Positions 43,617 through 53,302 of a stretch of DNA of 61,417 nucleotides are shown here, in pieces (within the stretch, counting starts at the first letter, position 1; each line of letters opens with the position of its first letter). This DNA comes from Chitinophaga pinensis (GTDB lineage: Bacteria; Bacteroidota; Bacteroidia; NS11-12g; UBA9320). The stretch lies in the NCBI GenBank assembly GCA_945889315.1, contig CAMDBP010000008.1, positions 1 to 61,417 on the forward strand. The letters run 5' to 3'. The notes under the pieces were generated by a model, which worked only from the letters and a program-made list of their open reading frames with translations, was not told where the DNA came from and did no database searches. Position numbers and translations under genes: made by a program.

Positions 43617-44780
43617 ATGAAGAAATATCCTTTACAATTTTGGTTATTATGCCTTAGTACATGGCTCTTTTTTTTTAGTTTTACATTACTTGTCCCTGAA
43701 TTATCAGATTATATCACCTCGCTTGGGGGCGAGGATTATAAGGGAGCAACAATTGAGTTATTTACGATCGCAGCATTACTGTCGAGACCCATTAGCGGGA
43801 AACTGGCGGATGTAATAGGAAGATTGCCCGTAATGATTTTTGGAGGAGCAGTTTGCGTGATAATGTCCATTTTGTATCCCTTATTTACTACGGTTTTTGG
43901 CTTTCTAGTGCTTCGTTTTTTACATGGAATGAGTACAGGCTTCATGCCTACAGGTACGGTTGCGTATCTAGCTGATATAATTCCAAAAGATAAACGAGGA
44001 GAGGCGATGGGCTTAATAGGAATAATGAATAACCTAGGTATGATGAGCGGATATGCAGTGAGCGGCTATGTGGTTCAATATTTTGGAGTAACCAATATGT
44101 TTTGGCTTTCGGGAGCAATTGCTTTTTTATCGGTAGCTATTGTAGTTGGCATGCAAGAAAGTTTACCTAACGCCGTTAAAATAAAAGCAACACATTTTAG
44201 GCTTAGGATAGATGATTTATGGGACAGTCGCGCTAAGGAACCTGCTATTTTGATGTTGCTTACCGTAACTATGTTTGGTACAATCATCACCTTGATTCCA
44301 GATTATTCCAAAGGCCTAGGCATCTTAAATAAAGGGCTTTTTATCTCTATTATGACGGTTACTACCATCTTAACTCGTCTGTTTACTAGCAAGATGTCTG
44401 ATGTTAGAGGTCGCATTTTTAGCTGTAAGATTGGGACATCGTTTTGGGTTTTAGGTGCAGTATTGCTGATTTTCAGGCAAATAGAATTATTCTACTTGTC
44501 CGCTGTTTTTTGTGGTTTTGCTTCGGGCACTAATTCTCCGGCATTATTTGCTTGGGCTGTCGACGTTGCAAACGGCGAGCGTGCAGGAAGAGCAATGGCG
44601 ACCTTGTTTATTGCATTAGAAGCTGGTATAACTATTGGAGCATTTGCGTCTGCTTTTATATATGACAATCATTTTGAGAATTTCACCTTTGTTTTCTTGG
44701 CTATCGCAGCGCTAAACGTAGGTGCCTTGGTATATCTTTTTTTTGGTGTTAAAAAGCTTGGAGAGCCGGTGGTAAAATAA
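43617..44780 (+). CDS. MFS transporter
   Basis: A 387-residue major facilitator with about twelve membrane segments. Landmarks are SRPISGKLADVIGRLPVMIFGG (the cytoplasmic loop 2-3 motif A, G-x-L-a-D-x-x-G-R-x) and RFLHGMSTGFMPTGTVAYLADIIP, motif B/C-like, in the N-half. The C-half repeats the pattern (FTSKMSDVRGR). Substrate class is not evident; drug or small-molecule efflux is usual for this type. The start ATG 43617 lies 20 bases after a strong terminator. Confidence 0.88.
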   Translation: MKKYPLQFWLLCLSTWLFFFSFTLLVPELSDYITSLGGEDYKGATIELFTIAALLSRPISGKLADVIGRLPVMIFGGAVCVIMSILYPLFTTVFGFLVLRFLHGMSTGFMPTGTVAYLADIIPKDKRGEAMGLIGIMNNLGMMSGYAVSGYVVQYFGVTNMFWLSGAIAFLSVAIVVGMQESLPNAVKIKATHFRLRIDDLWDSRAKEPAILMLLTVTMFGTIITLIPDYSKGLGILNKGLFISIMTVTTILTRLFTSKMSDVRGRIFSCKIGTSFWVLGAVLLIFRQIELFYLSAVFCGFASGTNSPALFAWAVDVANGERAGRAMATLFIALEAGITIGAFASAFIYDNHFENFTFVFLAIAALNVGALVYLFFGVKKLGEPVVK

Positions 44781-44911
44781 TTAATACTTTATAGTGATTA
44801 AAAATAAACGAAAAAGCTATATTTTTCAAGCCTTTAGAACGGAATTTAGACCCCAAAACTTAGATGTGAATATTTAGTGTAAATGAGTCGTTTATTTTTT
44901 ACTCAAAATAA

Positions 44912-44919
44912 TACATTTG
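44912..44919 (+). promoter_or_regulatory. -7 element for the nqr operon
   Basis: TACATTTG matches TAnnTTTG exactly and ends 21 bases before the nqrA ATG. Confidence 0.5.
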
Positions 44920-44940
44920 CAGCAAATTTAAACGTTTTTA

Positions 44941-46287
44941 ATGGGTCAGAATATTAAAATAAAACGCGGACTAGACATCAACTTAGAAGGAACACCTTCT
45001 TTTGATGTGCACAGCGTAGATTCTCCTGCTACATTCGCTATCAAGCCTACCGACGTAAAGGGCCTCGTGCCAAAGATGAACGTTAAACAAGGTGACGAAG
45101 TAAAAGCAGGTGATTGTCTTTTTACAGACAAGAAGAATGAACGAATTTGCTTTACCGCTCCAGTGAGTGGCGAAATAGCAGAAATAGTACGAGGCGATAG
45201 AAGGGCTATTCTAGCAGTCAAAATATTGGCGGACTCCACAGTTTCATTTACAAGCTTTAATACAGCTGGTTACATTAGTAAAACTGCTGATGAATTGAAG
45301 GAACTTTTACTCACATCGGGGTTGTGGCCGTTTATCGTGCAGCGACCCTTTGGTGTTTTGGCTGACCCTTCTGTTACACCAAAAGCAATTCACGTTTCTG
45401 GTTTTGATTCTGCTCCTTTAGCGGCAGATTTGTCCATTACTCTTAAGGGCGAAGAAGCAAATATTGCAGCAGGTTTTGAAGTATTAAAGAAATTAACCTC
45501 AGGTAAAGTTCATCTTAATCTGCATACTTCGAAAGATAGTTCTGTCTATGGATCTGTTTCTGGCGTTGAAAGAAATACCTTTAGTGGACCTCACCCAAGT
45601 GGCTTAGTGGGTGTGCAAATCAATAAGATCGACCCTATCAATAAAGGTGAAGTGGTGTGGACCATCAAACCACAACATGTTGCGTTTATTGGTAAATTCT
45701 TTGAGACAGGAAATGTCGATCTCGAACAAACCATTGCGATAGCAGGTTCTGAAGTTACTAAGCCAGCATATTACAAAACAAGAGTAGGTGCTGATATTTC
45801 AGGTTTATTGTCTAACAATTTAAGAAGCGATAACGTTAGAGTTATTAGTGGTAATGTACTTACGGGTACCAAAATAGCAAAAGATGGTTATTTAGGATTA
45901 TATGATACTCAGATTTCAGTAATTCCTGAAGGAGATCATTATGAGTTATTAGGCTGGTTATTCCCATCTTACCCTCGTCCTACGATAAGCTCAACATTGC
46001 CTATATCTAAGTTTTTGAAAAAAACATTTAAGGCCAATACTAATCCACATGGTGAGCATAGAGCTTTTGTGGTTACAGGTCAATATGAAAAAGTAATGCC
46101 TATGGACATTATGCCGCAACAATTGATCAAGTCCATCATGGCTAAAGATTTAGAGCAAATGGAAAATTTAGGAATATACGAAGTGATAGAAGAAGATATG
46201 GCTCTTTGTGAGTTTGTATGTACTTCTAAAATTGATGTACAAAGAGTGCTTTCAGAAGGATTAGAACTAATGGCTGAGGAGTCTTAA
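44941..46287 (+). CDS. nqrA: Na+-translocating NADH:quinone reductase subunit A
   Basis: NqrA is the peripheral cytoplasmic subunit of Na+-NQR near the quinone site. KIKRGLDINLEGTP, the biotinyl/lipoyl-like KGLVPKMNVKQGDEVKAGD and the FSGPHPSGLVGVQINKIDPINKGEVVW motif are diagnostic. Length 448 is typical. It heads the operon nqrABCDEF-apbE, all in one direction with short gaps. Confidence 0.97.
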   Translation: MGQNIKIKRGLDINLEGTPSFDVHSVDSPATFAIKPTDVKGLVPKMNVKQGDEVKAGDCLFTDKKNERICFTAPVSGEIAEIVRGDRRAILAVKILADSTVSFTSFNTAGYISKTADELKELLLTSGLWPFIVQRPFGVLADPSVTPKAIHVSGFDSAPLAADLSITLKGEEANIAAGFEVLKKLTSGKVHLNLHTSKDSSVYGSVSGVERNTFSGPHPSGLVGVQINKIDPINKGEVVWTIKPQHVAFIGKFFETGNVDLEQTIAIAGSEVTKPAYYKTRVGADISGLLSNNLRSDNVRVISGNVLTGTKIAKDGYLGLYDTQISVIPEGDHYELLGWLFPSYPRPTISSTLPISKFLKKTFKANTNPHGEHRAFVVTGQYEKVMPMDIMPQQLIKSIMAKDLEQMENLGIYEVIEEDMALCEFVCTSKIDVQRVLSEGLELMAEES

Positions 46288-46298
46288 TAGTTATATAG

Positions 46299-47480
46299 AT
46301 GAAATTTTTAAGAGACCAAGTTGATAAATTAAAACCAACCTTTTCAGAGGGTGGTAAGTTAAGTTTCTTGCATTCTACATTTGATGCACTAGAAACATTC
46401 CTCTTTGTTCCCAATCACACCACACACAGTGGTGGGCACATTAGAGATGGTATAGATTTAAAGCGAACTATGTTTATCGTAGTTATTGCCTTACTCCCTG
46501 CGCTAATGTTTGGTATGTGGAATTTGGGTTACCAATTTCACAGAGCTGTGGGAATGGAAGTTAGCGTATTGGAAAACTTTTGGTACGGAATGCTTCAAAC
46601 GTTGCCTATCATTATCGTGTCTTACGGTGTAGGTTTAGGTATAGAAATGGCTTTTGCACAGTTCAAAGGACACCCCGTAAATGAGGGTTTCTTGGTAACA
46701 GGGCTGCTTATTCCTATGGTAATGCCAGCAGATGTTCCGTTATGGATGGTGGGATTAGCTACAGCATTTGCAGTAGTTATAGGTAAAGAGGTTTTTGGTG
46801 GTACAGGGATGAACTTATTAAATCCTGCACTTACAGCACGTATGTTCCTGTATATTGGATACACACCAGAAATGAGTGGTGACAAATGTTGGGTTCCTAT
46901 TGCTGACGGCGTTGCCACGGTTGATGGTTATTCGGGTGCTACGACTTTAGGTAATCTTAGTATGGCCAGTGGAGAGGGTAAGCCTTGGAGCGACTCTCTG
47001 TTATCTTGGGGTACTACCATTATGGACAGTGTATATGGCACTATTCCAGGTTCTATAGCGGAAACTTCGGTTATAGCCATACTAATAGGTGCTGCGTTAC
47101 TTATTGTTACGGGAGTAGGAAGTTGGAAAATAATGTTAAGTACTGTACTTGGCGGCTTGTTTATGGGAGGTATTTTAAATATGGTAGGTGGTAATGCGTG
47201 GTACGATATGCCAGCCTGGTACCACTTAGTAATTGGTGGGTTTATGTTTGGTACTGTGTTTATGACTACAGATCCTGTATCTGCGGCTCAAACAGAAAGA
47301 GGCAAATGGATATACGGATTTTTTATAGGTGTACTCACCATCTTAATACGTGTTTTCAACCCAGGTTATCCAGAAGGCATCATGATGGCCATACTTCTAA
47401 TGAATGTATTTGCGCCATTAATAGATTACAAAGTAATTCAGTCTAACATTAAAATGAGATTAAAACGTGTCAAAGCTTAA
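46299..47480 (+). CDS. nqrB: Na+-translocating NADH:quinone reductase subunit B
   Basis: NqrB is a membrane subunit with covalent FMN and bound riboflavin, part of the Na+ path. The flavinylation site is DGYSGAT (Thr215), the target of ApbE. GKEVFGGTGMNLLNPALTARMFLYIGY and FMTTDPVSAAQT are family signatures. About ten membrane segments follow a soluble N-terminus of about 50 residues. 393 residues. It overlaps nqrC by 14 bases. Confidence 0.97.
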   Translation: MKFLRDQVDKLKPTFSEGGKLSFLHSTFDALETFLFVPNHTTHSGGHIRDGIDLKRTMFIVVIALLPALMFGMWNLGYQFHRAVGMEVSVLENFWYGMLQTLPIIIVSYGVGLGIEMAFAQFKGHPVNEGFLVTGLLIPMVMPADVPLWMVGLATAFAVVIGKEVFGGTGMNLLNPALTARMFLYIGYTPEMSGDKCWVPIADGVATVDGYSGATTLGNLSMASGEGKPWSDSLLSWGTTIMDSVYGTIPGSIAETSVIAILIGAALLIVTGVGSWKIMLSTVLGGLFMGGILNMVGGNAWYDMPAWYHLVIGGFMFGTVFMTTDPVSAAQTERGKWIYGFFIGVLTILIRVFNPGYPEGIMMAILLMNVFAPLIDYKVIQSNIKMRLKRVKA

Positions 47481-48210
47481 TATTAATTCAAACGGATATA
47501 TCTTCGGATATTCCATATTACTCACACTAGTTTGTGGTACTTTGTTAGCTTTCGTTTCCGAAACACTAAAAGAAAAGCAAAGCGCAGCGATATTAGTTGA
47601 AAAACAAAAGTTTATACTCAAAGCGGGCTTAGGTCAAACAAGTATAGATGGTTTGACAGGCCCACAGGTAACCGAACTTTATAACAAAGTTGTAAAAGTA
47701 GAAGTGGTGAATGCTAAAGGAGTAGCGGTACAAGAAGATGAGGCTAAAATTTCTACATTTAAAGAATATAAAAAGCCAGCAGCAGATAGAATTTTGCCTG
47801 TATATGTAGTAGGTAAAAAAGACAATCCTGCAGAAGTAGAATCGTTTGTGTTACCAACCTATGGTAATGGATTATGGGATAATATATGGGCGTATGTGGC
47901 TATAGATGGTGATGCTGAAACTATACAAGGTATCGTTTTTGACCACAAGGGTGAAACCGCAGGTTTAGGTGCTCGTATCAATGATGCTGATATTCAAGGT
48001 CGTTTTATAGGAAAAAAATTAGCGTTCGAATCTTCCTCTGTTAATGCACCAGACTTTCAAAAAGGCGAGGGTAGTAACTATGATAGCGATCCACAAAAGG
48101 TAGATGGCATTAGTGGGGCAACTATCACTGCAAAGGGTGTAAACTCTATGCTAGATGCGTATATGACCTTATATCAACCATACTTATCCTCTAAAAAAGT
48201 AACAAAATGA
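47467..48210 (+). CDS. nqrC: Na+-translocating NADH:quinone reductase subunit C
   Basis: NqrC is a single-pass subunit with a periplasmic FMN domain. One N-terminal membrane helix (about 11-31) is followed by the FMN-binding domain with YGNGLWDNIWAYVAID and the covalent-FMN motif DGISGAT (Thr219). The start is GTG 47467. It overlaps nqrD by ATGA. 247 residues. Confidence 0.97.
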   Translation: MSKLNINSNGYIFGYSILLTLVCGTLLAFVSETLKEKQSAAILVEKQKFILKAGLGQTSIDGLTGPQVTELYNKVVKVEVVNAKGVAVQEDEAKISTFKEYKKPAADRILPVYVVGKKDNPAEVESFVLPTYGNGLWDNIWAYVAIDGDAETIQGIVFDHKGETAGLGARINDADIQGRFIGKKLAFESSSVNAPDFQKGEGSNYDSDPQKVDGISGATITAKGVNSMLDAYMTLYQPYLSSKKVTK

Positions 48211-48860
48211 GCACAGAAGTAATAGAAAAAACGGTTAAAGAGAAAGAAGCATTACTTTCTAAGAAACGTAAAGCTTTAGTAACTAATCCACTAGATAGTG
48301 ATAATCCAGTTACAATACAAATCTTAGGAATATGTTCTGCATTGGCTGTGACCATAGCTATGAAAGGAACGCTTATTATGGCTTTCGGATTACTTTTTGT
48401 GGTTGTAATGTCTAATATAGTGATTTCTGCCATGAGGAACACCATTCCAAATAGAATCAGAATTATTGTTCAATTGGTTGTGGTGGCTACGTTGGTTGCT
48501 GCATTAGATCAAGTGTTGAGAGCTTATGTATATGAGCAATCTAAATCACTTTCGGTATTTGTGGGGCTTATTATTACCAACTGTATAGTAATGGGTAGGC
48601 TAGAAGCCTATGCCATGGGAAATAGACCATGGGATTCAGCGTTAGACGGGTTAGGCAATTCTTTAGGATATGCTTGGATTATTATTGTGATAGCATTCAT
48701 AAGAGAGCTTTTTGGAGCGGGTAAGATATTCGGTTTTCAAGTTTTATCTAAAGATTGGTATGTAGCTAATGGTTTCTTTGCAACTCCAGCTGCTGCGTGT
48801 ATTATCTTGGGACTTATTATTTGGGGTCTTCGTGCTCGTAACGGATATTCAGAGGATTAA
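48207..48860 (+). CDS. nqrD: Na+-translocating NADH:quinone reductase subunit D
   Basis: NqrD is a polytopic subunit that with NqrE holds a [2Fe-2S] cluster between the two proteins. The two Cys expected for it are present: Cys43 (ILGICSALAVT) and Cys126 (IITNCIVMGR). The N-terminal 35 residues are a charged extension beyond the membrane core. RNTIPNRIRIIVQL and NRPWDSALDGLGNSLGYAW are family signatures. 217 residues. Confidence 0.97.
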   Translation: MSTEVIEKTVKEKEALLSKKRKALVTNPLDSDNPVTIQILGICSALAVTIAMKGTLIMAFGLLFVVVMSNIVISAMRNTIPNRIRIIVQLVVVATLVAALDQVLRAYVYEQSKSLSVFVGLIITNCIVMGRLEAYAMGNRPWDSALDGLGNSLGYAWIIIVIAFIRELFGAGKIFGFQVLSKDWYVANGFFATPAAACIILGLIIWGLRARNGYSED

Positions 48861-48885
48861 TAATTAAAATACAACATTTTTAAAA

Positions 48886-49506
48886 ATGGAAAATTTATTA
48901 AACATATTCATAAAATCAATTTTCGTAGATAATATGATTTTTGCGTACTTTTTAGGTATGTGCTCATTTTTGGCGGTATCTAAAAAGTATAAAACAGCGG
49001 TAGGCCTTGGTGCAGCCGTTATATTTGTTCTTGCTGTGACAGTGCCTCTTAACTGGTTAGCATACACTTATTTAGTAAAAGAAGGAGCCTTAACTTGGCT
49101 TAGTCCTGATCTTGCTGGTGTAGATTTGGAAGTAATAAAGTTCATCATATTTATTGCCATAGTAGCAGCCTTTGTACAATTAATAGAAATGGTGGTTGAA
49201 AAATTTTCTCCATCGTTATATAATGCACTTGGTATATTCTTACCACTTATAGCGGTTAACTGCTCTATTTTAGGTGCGGCTTTGTTCTTGCCTACGAGAG
49301 ATTACAACTTAGCAGAAGCTACCACTTTTGGAATAGGTTCAGGTGTGGGATGGTTCTTAGCAGTAGTTTCTCTTGCAGCTATAAGAGAAAAAATGGCATA
49401 TAGTGATGTGCCAAAGCCATTAAGAGGATTAGGAATTACGTTTATCATCGTAGGCCTTATGGCTCTTGGTTTTATGAGTTTCGCAGGTTTTAAACTTCCA
49501 TTTTAA
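48886..49506 (+). CDS. nqrE: Na+-translocating NADH:quinone reductase subunit E
   Basis: NqrE is the inverted partner of NqrD. Cys26 ([10 protein letters not shown]) and Cys126 ([10 protein letters not shown]) match the iron-sulfur ligand positions. [15 protein letters not shown] and [22 protein letters not shown] are family features; six membrane segments. 206 residues. Confidence 0.97.
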   Translation: MENLLNIFIKSIFVDNMIFAYFLGMCSFLAVSKKYKTAVGLGAAVIFVLAVTVPLNWLAYTYLVKEGALTWLSPDLAGVDLEVIKFIIFIAIVAAFVQLIEMVVEKFSPSLYNALGIFLPLIAVNCSILGAALFLPTRDYNLAEATTFGIGSGVGWFLAVVSLAAIREKMAYSDVPKPLRGLGITFIIVGLMALGFMSFAGFKLPF

Positions 49507-49521
49507 TTATATTATCGAATT

Positions 49522-50844
49522 ATGATTTTAGCAATGAATCAAACAGTTGTTCTGTTATCCGCAGTAGTTTTTAGCTTAGTTATTATTGTTTTAGTAGCTA
49601 TGCTTGTGGTAGCAGCTAAGAGATTAGTAAACTCAGGAGCAGTAAAACTAACCATAAATGGAGAAAGAGAAGTTGAAGTTGAAGCTGGCGGTACACTTTT
49701 AGGTGCATTACAACAAGCGAACTTATTTTTACCTTCTGCCTGCGGTGGCGGTGGAACATGTGCCATGTGCAAATGTCAAGTTATGTCTGGCGGTGGAGAT
49801 ATACTTCCAACAGAGACGGGTCATATTAAACGTAAAGATCAACAAGATCATTGGAGACTCGCTTGCCAAGTTAAGGTAAGAGAAAATATGGTAGTTGAAG
49901 TTCCAGAGGAAGTATTTGGGATTAAAAAATGGGATTGTACAGTGGTTTCAAACTACAATGTTGCCTCATTTATCAAAGAATTTGTGGTGCGACTTCCAGA
50001 AGGTGAGCATCTTGACTTTGAGGCAGGAGGATATATTCAAGTAGACGTTCCCGCTATTGAGGTTGATTTCAGCACTATCGATATAACCGCTCATCCAGAG
50101 TTAGTAGCTTTGGGTAGAGATCCTATGGATTTCAAATCTGAGTGGGATAAATACGCTCTTTGGGACCTTAAAATGGTAAATGATGAGCCGATATTTAGAG
50201 CATACTCTATGGCAAATCACCCTGCTGAAGGAAATATCGTAATGCTTAATATACGTATTGCCACTCCACCATGGGATAGAAAAAATAACAAGTGGATGGA
50301 CGTGAATCCTGGGATTTGTTCTTCTTATGTTTTTGGATGTAAACCAGGAGATAAAGTTACAATTTCGGGTCCTTACGGTGAGTTCTTTATAAAAGAAACA
50401 GAAGCAGAAATGCTCTATATAGGCGGAGGTGCTGGAATGGCGCCTATGCGTTCTCATCTTTTTCATTTATTCCACACGTTGAAGACGGGTAGAAAAGTGA
50501 CGTATTGGTATGGAGGAAGAAGCAAGAGAGAGCTATTTTATTTAGATCACTTCAATAAGATTGCTGCTGATTTTCCTAACTTTAAGTTTTTTATCGTATT
50601 GTCGGATGCTATGCCAGAAGATAATTGGGTAGCCAAGACTGACGTTAATGATACTGTAGGTGATGGATTTTCAGGATTCGTACATCAAGCCGTAATCGAT
50701 CAGTATTTGAGTAAACATGAGTCACCTGAGGATATTGAATTCTATTTCTGCGGTCCTCCGATGATGAATCAAGCGGTACTAAAAATGTGTGATGATTGGG
50801 GTGTTCCACCAGAAAACGTTGCATTTGACGATTTTGGCGGGTAA
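49522..50844 (+). CDS. nqrF: Na+-translocating NADH:quinone reductase subunit F
   Basis: NqrF oxidises NADH. One membrane helix (about 7-31), a 2Fe-2S ferredoxin domain with Cys74, Cys80, Cys83 and Cys115 (C-X5-C-X2-C-X31-C), an FAD domain ([12 protein letters not shown]) and the NAD(H) domain ([15 protein letters not shown]) follow in order. 440 residues. The stop is 20 bases before the apbE start. Confidence 0.97.
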   Translation: MILAMNQTVVLLSAVVFSLVIIVLVAMLVVAAKRLVNSGAVKLTINGEREVEVEAGGTLLGALQQANLFLPSACGGGGTCAMCKCQVMSGGGDILPTETGHIKRKDQQDHWRLACQVKVRENMVVEVPEEVFGIKKWDCTVVSNYNVASFIKEFVVRLPEGEHLDFEAGGYIQVDVPAIEVDFSTIDITAHPELVALGRDPMDFKSEWDKYALWDLKMVNDEPIFRAYSMANHPAEGNIVMLNIRIATPPWDRKNNKWMDVNPGICSSYVFGCKPGDKVTISGPYGEFFIKETEAEMLYIGGGAGMAPMRSHLFHLFHTLKTGRKVTYWYGGRSKRELFYLDHFNKIAADFPNFKFFIVLSDAMPEDNWVAKTDVNDTVGDGFSGFVHQAVIDQYLSKHESPEDIEFYFCGPPMMNQAVLKMCDDWGVPPENVAFDDFGG

Positions 50845-50864
50845 TTAATTCAATAAAAATTCAG

Positions 50865-51893
50865 ATGAATTTAAATTATAAAACGAAAGGCAGAGTAATC
50901 TGCCTTTTTTTTGTGTTAGCAATTCTTGAGTCTTGCAGCAGTGATAAGAAAATAGTTACCCAGAGAATTGAAGGTAATGCGATTGGGACAACATATCATA
51001 TTTCCTATTTGGGAGATGAGATTGCTGATTTATCCCAAAAGATTGACTCGATAACGTATGCGGTAAATCACGGATTATCCACGTATCAAGTTAATTCGAT
51101 GGTAACAGCATTCAATTCAAATTCTGATTCTATTTGGAAAATCCCTACAGAGTATGCTCATTTTTCTAACGATATGCAGCATTTTATCGAGATGCTGACT
51201 TTATCTAAAACGATTACTCAAGAAACGTTAGGTGCTTTTGATCCATCTGCAGCATCACTTTTTGAAGTCTATAATAGGGCTAAGAAAGAAGGTGTATTTA
51301 TGAAAGATTCAGATATTGAAGAGTGCAAAAAGCATCAAGGAATGGAAAAAATACAGTTTGATGAAAAGGGTAATCCCTATAAACTAGATTCTCTTGTTGC
51401 AGTTAATTTTAATGCTATCGCCAAGGGTTATTTAGTAGATATTATTGCGCTTTATTTGGAGACCAACGGGGTTACGGATTTTATGGTAGAGGTGGGCGGA
51501 GAACTTAGAGTGAAAGGTAAGAATGAAGAAGGAACATTTTGGAAGGTGGGCGTAAATACACCAATAATCAATGCAAATCCTTCAGACTTCTTCACTGTCC
51601 TGGAGCTTGAGAACGTATCCTTAGCCACAAGTGGAAATTATCAAAACTTTTATGAAGTTAATGGAACTATAATTGGTCACACCATAGATCCTAGAAGTGG
51701 TAAGCCGGTTATAAATACATTGAAAAGTGCAAGTGTGCTGCACGATTATTGTGCCGTTGCAGATGCGTATGCTACAGCTTGTATGGTATTGGGTTTGGAT
51801 GAAGCAACTAAGCTTATAAAAGCAAATAAGAGCCTTTCAGCCTATTTTATTTATGACGATGGAACTTCACTGAAGGGCGTGTACGTAGAATAA
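50865..51893 (+). CDS. apbE: FAD:protein FMN transferase ApbE (lipoprotein)
   Basis: ApbE attaches FMN from FAD to the Thr of NqrB and NqrC. A lipoprotein signal with Cys24 (LAILESC) is followed by the ApbE domain: GNAIGTTYHISYLG, VNFNAIAKGYLVD, DFMVEVGGELRVKG, SLATSGNYQNF, and IGHTIDPRSGKPV. 342 residues. It is placed directly after nqrF, the expected context. Codons 8-17 overlap a perfect terminator hairpin (50886-50912). The next in-frame GTG (50913) would leave too short a signal peptide, so ATG 50865 is kept. Confidence 0.95.
   Translation: MNLNYKTKGRVICLFFVLAILESCSSDKKIVTQRIEGNAIGTTYHISYLGDEIADLSQKIDSITYAVNHGLSTYQVNSMVTAFNSNSDSIWKIPTEYAHFSNDMQHFIEMLTLSKTITQETLGAFDPSAASLFEVYNRAKKEGVFMKDSDIEECKKHQGMEKIQFDEKGNPYKLDSLVAVNFNAIAKGYLVDIIALYLETNGVTDFMVEVGGELRVKGKNEEGTFWKVGVNTPIINANPSDFFTVLELENVSLATSGNYQNFYEVNGTIIGHTIDPRSGKPVINTLKSASVLHDYCAVADAYATACMVLGLDEATKLIKANKSLSAYFIYDDGTSLKGVYVE
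50886..50912 (+). terminator. Intrinsic terminator embedded in the apbE signal-peptide codons
   Basis: Perfect 9-bp stem AAAGGCAGA/TCTGCCTTT with GTAA loop (50895-50898) and eight T's (50905-50912). It is as good as the intergenic terminators of this window but lies 21 bases inside apbE, and would end most nqr operon transcripts. Confidence 0.8.
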
Positions 51894-52013
51894 AGGTTAA
51901 GAAGCGTATTCTTTGATAACGCAGACCAGAGAAAACCTCACCCTAATATGTTTTGCTAGAATAGATTAGAACAAAAAAATAATCGCTTACTTTGTTTTAC
52001 TTTATTAAAAAGC

Positions 52014-53261
52014 ATGAATGAACTAGCCAAAAATGTAGCCGAACGCTTTATGCGTTATGTACAAATAGATACACAAAGTGACCCTAATAGCGTCTCGTTT
52101 CCAAGCACCGAAAAGCAGAAAAATTTAAGTAACATACTGGTAGAAGAGTTATTGTCTGTAGGTGTTAATGATGCCTATATAGATGAACATGGTTATGTGT
52201 TTGGTACGTTGCCGAGCACTTCCGCTAAAGAGAATTTGGAGACAATTTGCTTCTGTTCTCATGTGGATACAGCGCCAGATTGCAGTGGGACAGACGTTAG
52301 GCCCATACTTCATGCTAATTATCAAGGTCAAGATATCATCTTGCCAGACGATACTACTCAGGTTATTACCATCGCACAACATAAGTATCTATCAGAGCGT
52401 ATCGGAGACGATATAATTACAGCGAGTGGGATGACTCTCCTTGGAGCAGACGATAAAGCTGGTGTGGCCATCATAATGCAACTGGCGGCAGAATTGGTAA
52501 ACAATCCAACAATTAAGCACGGGGATATCCGAATTCTATTTACACCAGATGAAGAAGTAGGAAGGGGAGTAGAAATGCTAGACATGAAAAAACTGAATGC
52601 CGATGTTGGATATACTTTAGACGGAGGGCCGAGAGGCTCACTCGAAGGTGACACGTTTTCGGCGAACGCTATGACTATTAGATTTCACGGTATAAGTGCA
52701 CACCCAGGGTATGCAAAAGGTAAAATGGTGAATGCAGTAAAAGTTATTAGTCATTTTATGGAATCCTTACCGGCAACAGGTTTTTCGCCAGAAACAACGA
52801 GTGGTTCTGAAGGATTTGTTCATCCCTATAATTTGAAAGGGCAGTTGGAAACAGCGAGTGTTGATTTCTTAATACGAGATTTTACTACGGCTAATTTGGA
52901 GAATCACCAGGCCGTATTGATTGAACTAGCTGACGCAACTATTGCCCATTTTCCGGGTGCTCGATATGAAACATCAGTAAAGGAACAATATCGCAATATG
53001 CGTGAAGTGCTAGATACCAAACCCTACATAGAAGAATATGCCGTAGAGGCAATGCATCGTGTGGGCATAAAACCAAAACAAGACCTTGTTCGTGGTGGTA
53101 CCGATGGCTCTCGCTTATCCTTTATGGGTTTACCCTGTCCTAATCTTTTTACCGGAGAAATGGCCATACACGGGAAGCATGAATATGTGAGCGTGCAAGA
53201 CATGGAAGCAGCTATCAAAACCTGTATCGAGCTGGTGCAGGTGTACGAAGAGAAGGGGTGA
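52014..53261 (+). CDS. pepT: Peptidase T (tripeptide aminopeptidase)
   Basis: PepT is a cytoplasmic M20 dizinc tripeptidase. Zinc-site signatures are FCSHVDTAPDCSG (His83), GADDKAGVAIIM, FTPDEEVGRG, and the C-terminal GTDGSRLSFMGLPCPNLFTG with GKHEYV. The lid-domain signatures GISAHPGYAKGKMVNA are also clear. 415 residues. The gene stands alone, 121 bases after apbE. A near-match to a -7 element (TACTTTG, one base short) lies at 51988-51994. Confidence 0.96.
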   Translation: MNELAKNVAERFMRYVQIDTQSDPNSVSFPSTEKQKNLSNILVEELLSVGVNDAYIDEHGYVFGTLPSTSAKENLETICFCSHVDTAPDCSGTDVRPILHANYQGQDIILPDDTTQVITIAQHKYLSERIGDDIITASGMTLLGADDKAGVAIIMQLAAELVNNPTIKHGDIRILFTPDEEVGRGVEMLDMKKLNADVGYTLDGGPRGSLEGDTFSANAMTIRFHGISAHPGYAKGKMVNAVKVISHFMESLPATGFSPETTSGSEGFVHPYNLKGQLETASVDFLIRDFTTANLENHQAVLIELADATIAHFPGARYETSVKEQYRNMREVLDTKPYIEEYAVEAMHRVGIKPKQDLVRGGTDGSRLSFMGLPCPNLFTGEMAIHGKHEYVSVQDMEAAIKTCIELVQVYEEKG

Positions 53262-53302
53262 TAAATGGAATACTACATCTATTTTTTATCCGTTAAGCAT
53301 AA

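Noticed and set aside
47198-47446. Cys/Tyr-rich open frame inside nqrB
   Set aside because: A shadow in another frame of a fully supported nqrB; composition is typical of out-of-frame translation.
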